A stretch of 5,969 nucleotides of DNA from contig VBJK01000041.1 in the NCBI GenBank assembly GCA_005879655.1, forward strand, positions 1-5,969. The letters run 5' to 3'. Numbering within the stretch: the stretch's first letter is position 1; the number at the start of each line of letters is the position of its first letter. Position numbers and translations under genes: made by a program. The stretch comes from Chloroflexota bacterium. GTDB taxonomy: Bacteria; Chloroflexota; Ktedonobacteria; Ktedonobacterales; Ktedonobacteraceae. Under the pieces are notes generated by a model that was not told the DNA's origin, did no database searches, and saw only the letters and a program-made list of their open reading frames with translations. Below are positions 5,320 to 5,969 of the stretch, piece by piece.

Positions 5320-5483
5320 TGGAATGTCAGTGCCACGATGGCATCGTCTGTGATGCATGTGCAGCAGCTCAACTAGCACAAACGATTCAACCATCTACTA
5401 ATTTTACGCTTACTACAGAGGAAGTAGATGCTCTCACTGATGAGGTAACTGCCTTCCTGAATACTTTGAAGCCTGTTGGATAG
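5319..5483 (+). CDS. Small Cys-rich, putative zinc-binding protein (54 aa)
   Basis: The ATG at 5319 shares its A with the stop of the preceding gene (TAATG), with GGGAGGG upstream (GGAGG seven bases before the start), so the two are coupled. The 54-residue product begins MECQCHDGIVCDACAAAQ: Cys 3, 5, 11 and 14 form a CxC-x5-CxxC set with His 6 beside it, which is suited to binding one zinc ion. The rest is acidic and probably helical (TTEEVDALTDEVTAFLNTLK). No named family is recognised. A small zinc-ribbon-like adaptor is the most natural reading. Expression is supported by the SD and spacing, not by homology. It closes the compact five-gene cluster. Confidence 0.65.
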   Translation: MECQCHDGIVCDACAAAQLAQTIQPSTNFTLTTEEVDALTDEVTAFLNTLKPVG

Positions 5484-5504
5484 TTGTTGTTGCCGCCACG
5501 GTTT

Positions 5505-5538
5505 CTGGCTGTCGCGTTCACTTTGAAACAGCAGCCAG
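5505..5538. repeat. Inverted repeat between cluster and membrane-protein gene
   Basis: CTGGCTG (5505-5511) and CAGCCAG (5532-5538) are perfect 7-bp arms with a 20-base spacer that can itself pair weakly (GTTCA with TGAA). It lies 21 bases after the last cluster gene. No T-run follows, so it is not a standard terminator. It may slow or partly end transcription, or protect the 3' end of the cluster message. Confidence 0.35.
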
Positions 5539-5589
5539 TTATCACGTAAGTCGACTCCACAGAAGTAACGAATTGAAGAGATACCACAC

Positions 5590-5969
5590 ATGAATACAAC
5601 ACTTTTACACGAGAAGCGCGGGGTCACAGCCACAGATGAGCGCGACTCACTCTTTGGTGAGGTCTTGCACCGCATAGACAAGATCGAAGGTTTGTTTCAG
5701 ATGATCTTTCTCGGTGGGCTGACCTTCCTGGGCGTCATTGTTCAGCCAGCGGTCGATCCACATACGGGCTTTCTCTTGCCCCTGGCTGTCTGTGCGATCT
5801 TTTTGAAGGTGGCAAAGCACGACCGCAGAATCGGGCAGATTACTTTTTACCTGCGCTATGTGCTGGGATCATCCTGGGAGATTGTTCGACGACATCTCTT
5901 TGACGGCACACCGCTCAGCGATGATGATCAAGCGATCTTGGCCGAACAACAGATCACCATCACCGACCA
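5590..5969 (+). CDS. Partial two-helix membrane protein
   Basis: An open frame from ATG at 5590 runs off the right edge after 126 complete codons. An in-frame stop at 5566-5568 and no other ATG make this start likely, though its SD is weak (GAAGAG about nine bases upstream). Residues 1-34 are polar and charged with a helix (LFGEVLHRIDKIEG). Two hydrophobic segments follow, about 36-54 (FQMIFLGGLTFLGVIVQPA) and 60-75 (GFLLPLAVCAIFLKVA), separated by a short turn, forming a membrane hairpin. A basic region (KVAKHDRR) follows, then an amphipathic stretch (FYLRYVLGSSWEIVRRHLF) and an acidic segment. It shares the strand of the five-gene cluster but lies 106 bases after it with no overlap, so it may be a separate unit. 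No family recognised. Confidence 0.7.
   Translation, partial: MNTTLLHEKRGVTATDERDSLFGEVLHRIDKIEGLFQMIFLGGLTFLGVIVQPAVDPHTGFLLPLAVCAIFLKVAKHDRRIGQITFYLRYVLGSSWEIVRRHLFDGTPLSDDDQAILAEQQITITD

Noticed and set aside
5373..5681. Minus-strand 102-codon open frame
   Set aside because: No SD, antisense to the Cys-rich gene and the start of the membrane-protein gene, both of which have better support.
1..5969. CRISPR array, insertion sequence or transposase
   Set aside because: No regularly spaced identical repeats of CRISPR length, no transposase-like frame and no paired terminal inverted repeats with target duplications were seen.

Overview
Bacterial DNA of moderate GC content, with strong Shine-Dalgarno (SD) sites, sigma-70-type promoters and tightly overlapping genes. 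The style of the proteins (a large winged-helix protein with a Q/N/S/T-rich linker, a HutC-type regulator, many small unrecognised proteins) reminds me of large-genome Chloroflexota such as Ktedonobacteria. That placement is an inference; no marker gene here proves it.

Layout. Minus strand, left end: a partial gene (1-125) is translationally coupled to a 557-residue winged-helix protein (112-1785) that resembles plasmid or phage replication initiators. Next comes about 850 bases without a convincing gene (1786-2633). It holds several hairpins, four short GAAGT direct repeats and a tRNA-like T-arm, and could be a control or origin region or a graveyard of older sequence. Then comes a minus-strand GntR/HutC-family regulator with a UTRA domain (2634-3383), probably started at a TTG codon.

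Divergent from the regulator is a plus-strand cluster of five small genes (3663-5483) in which every gene overlaps the next. The first encodes an unusual 311-residue protein built from about 13 degenerate units of the form aromatic-Pro-acidic-Gly-Gly, ending in a strongly acidic tail. The other four encode a beta-rich protein (72 aa), a protein with a short hydrophobic N-terminal region (108 aa), a helical acidic protein (65 aa) and a small Cys-rich putative zinc-binding protein (54 aa). I recognise none of the five. A partial two-helix membrane protein gene starts at 5590 and runs off the right edge.

How it may work together (inference): regulator and cluster face each other across two near-consensus promoters. 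The cluster leader contains a perfect 10-bp palindrome resembling sites bound by HutC-family regulators such as DasR and NagR/YvoA, embedded in a larger hairpin, followed by a second hairpin that displays the SD of the repeat-protein gene in its loop. This suggests a ligand-responsive, dedicated control of the repeat-protein cluster. The cluster is the best candidate for an undescribed system in the window. The function of its products is unknown, and no modifying enzyme or transporter is visible here.
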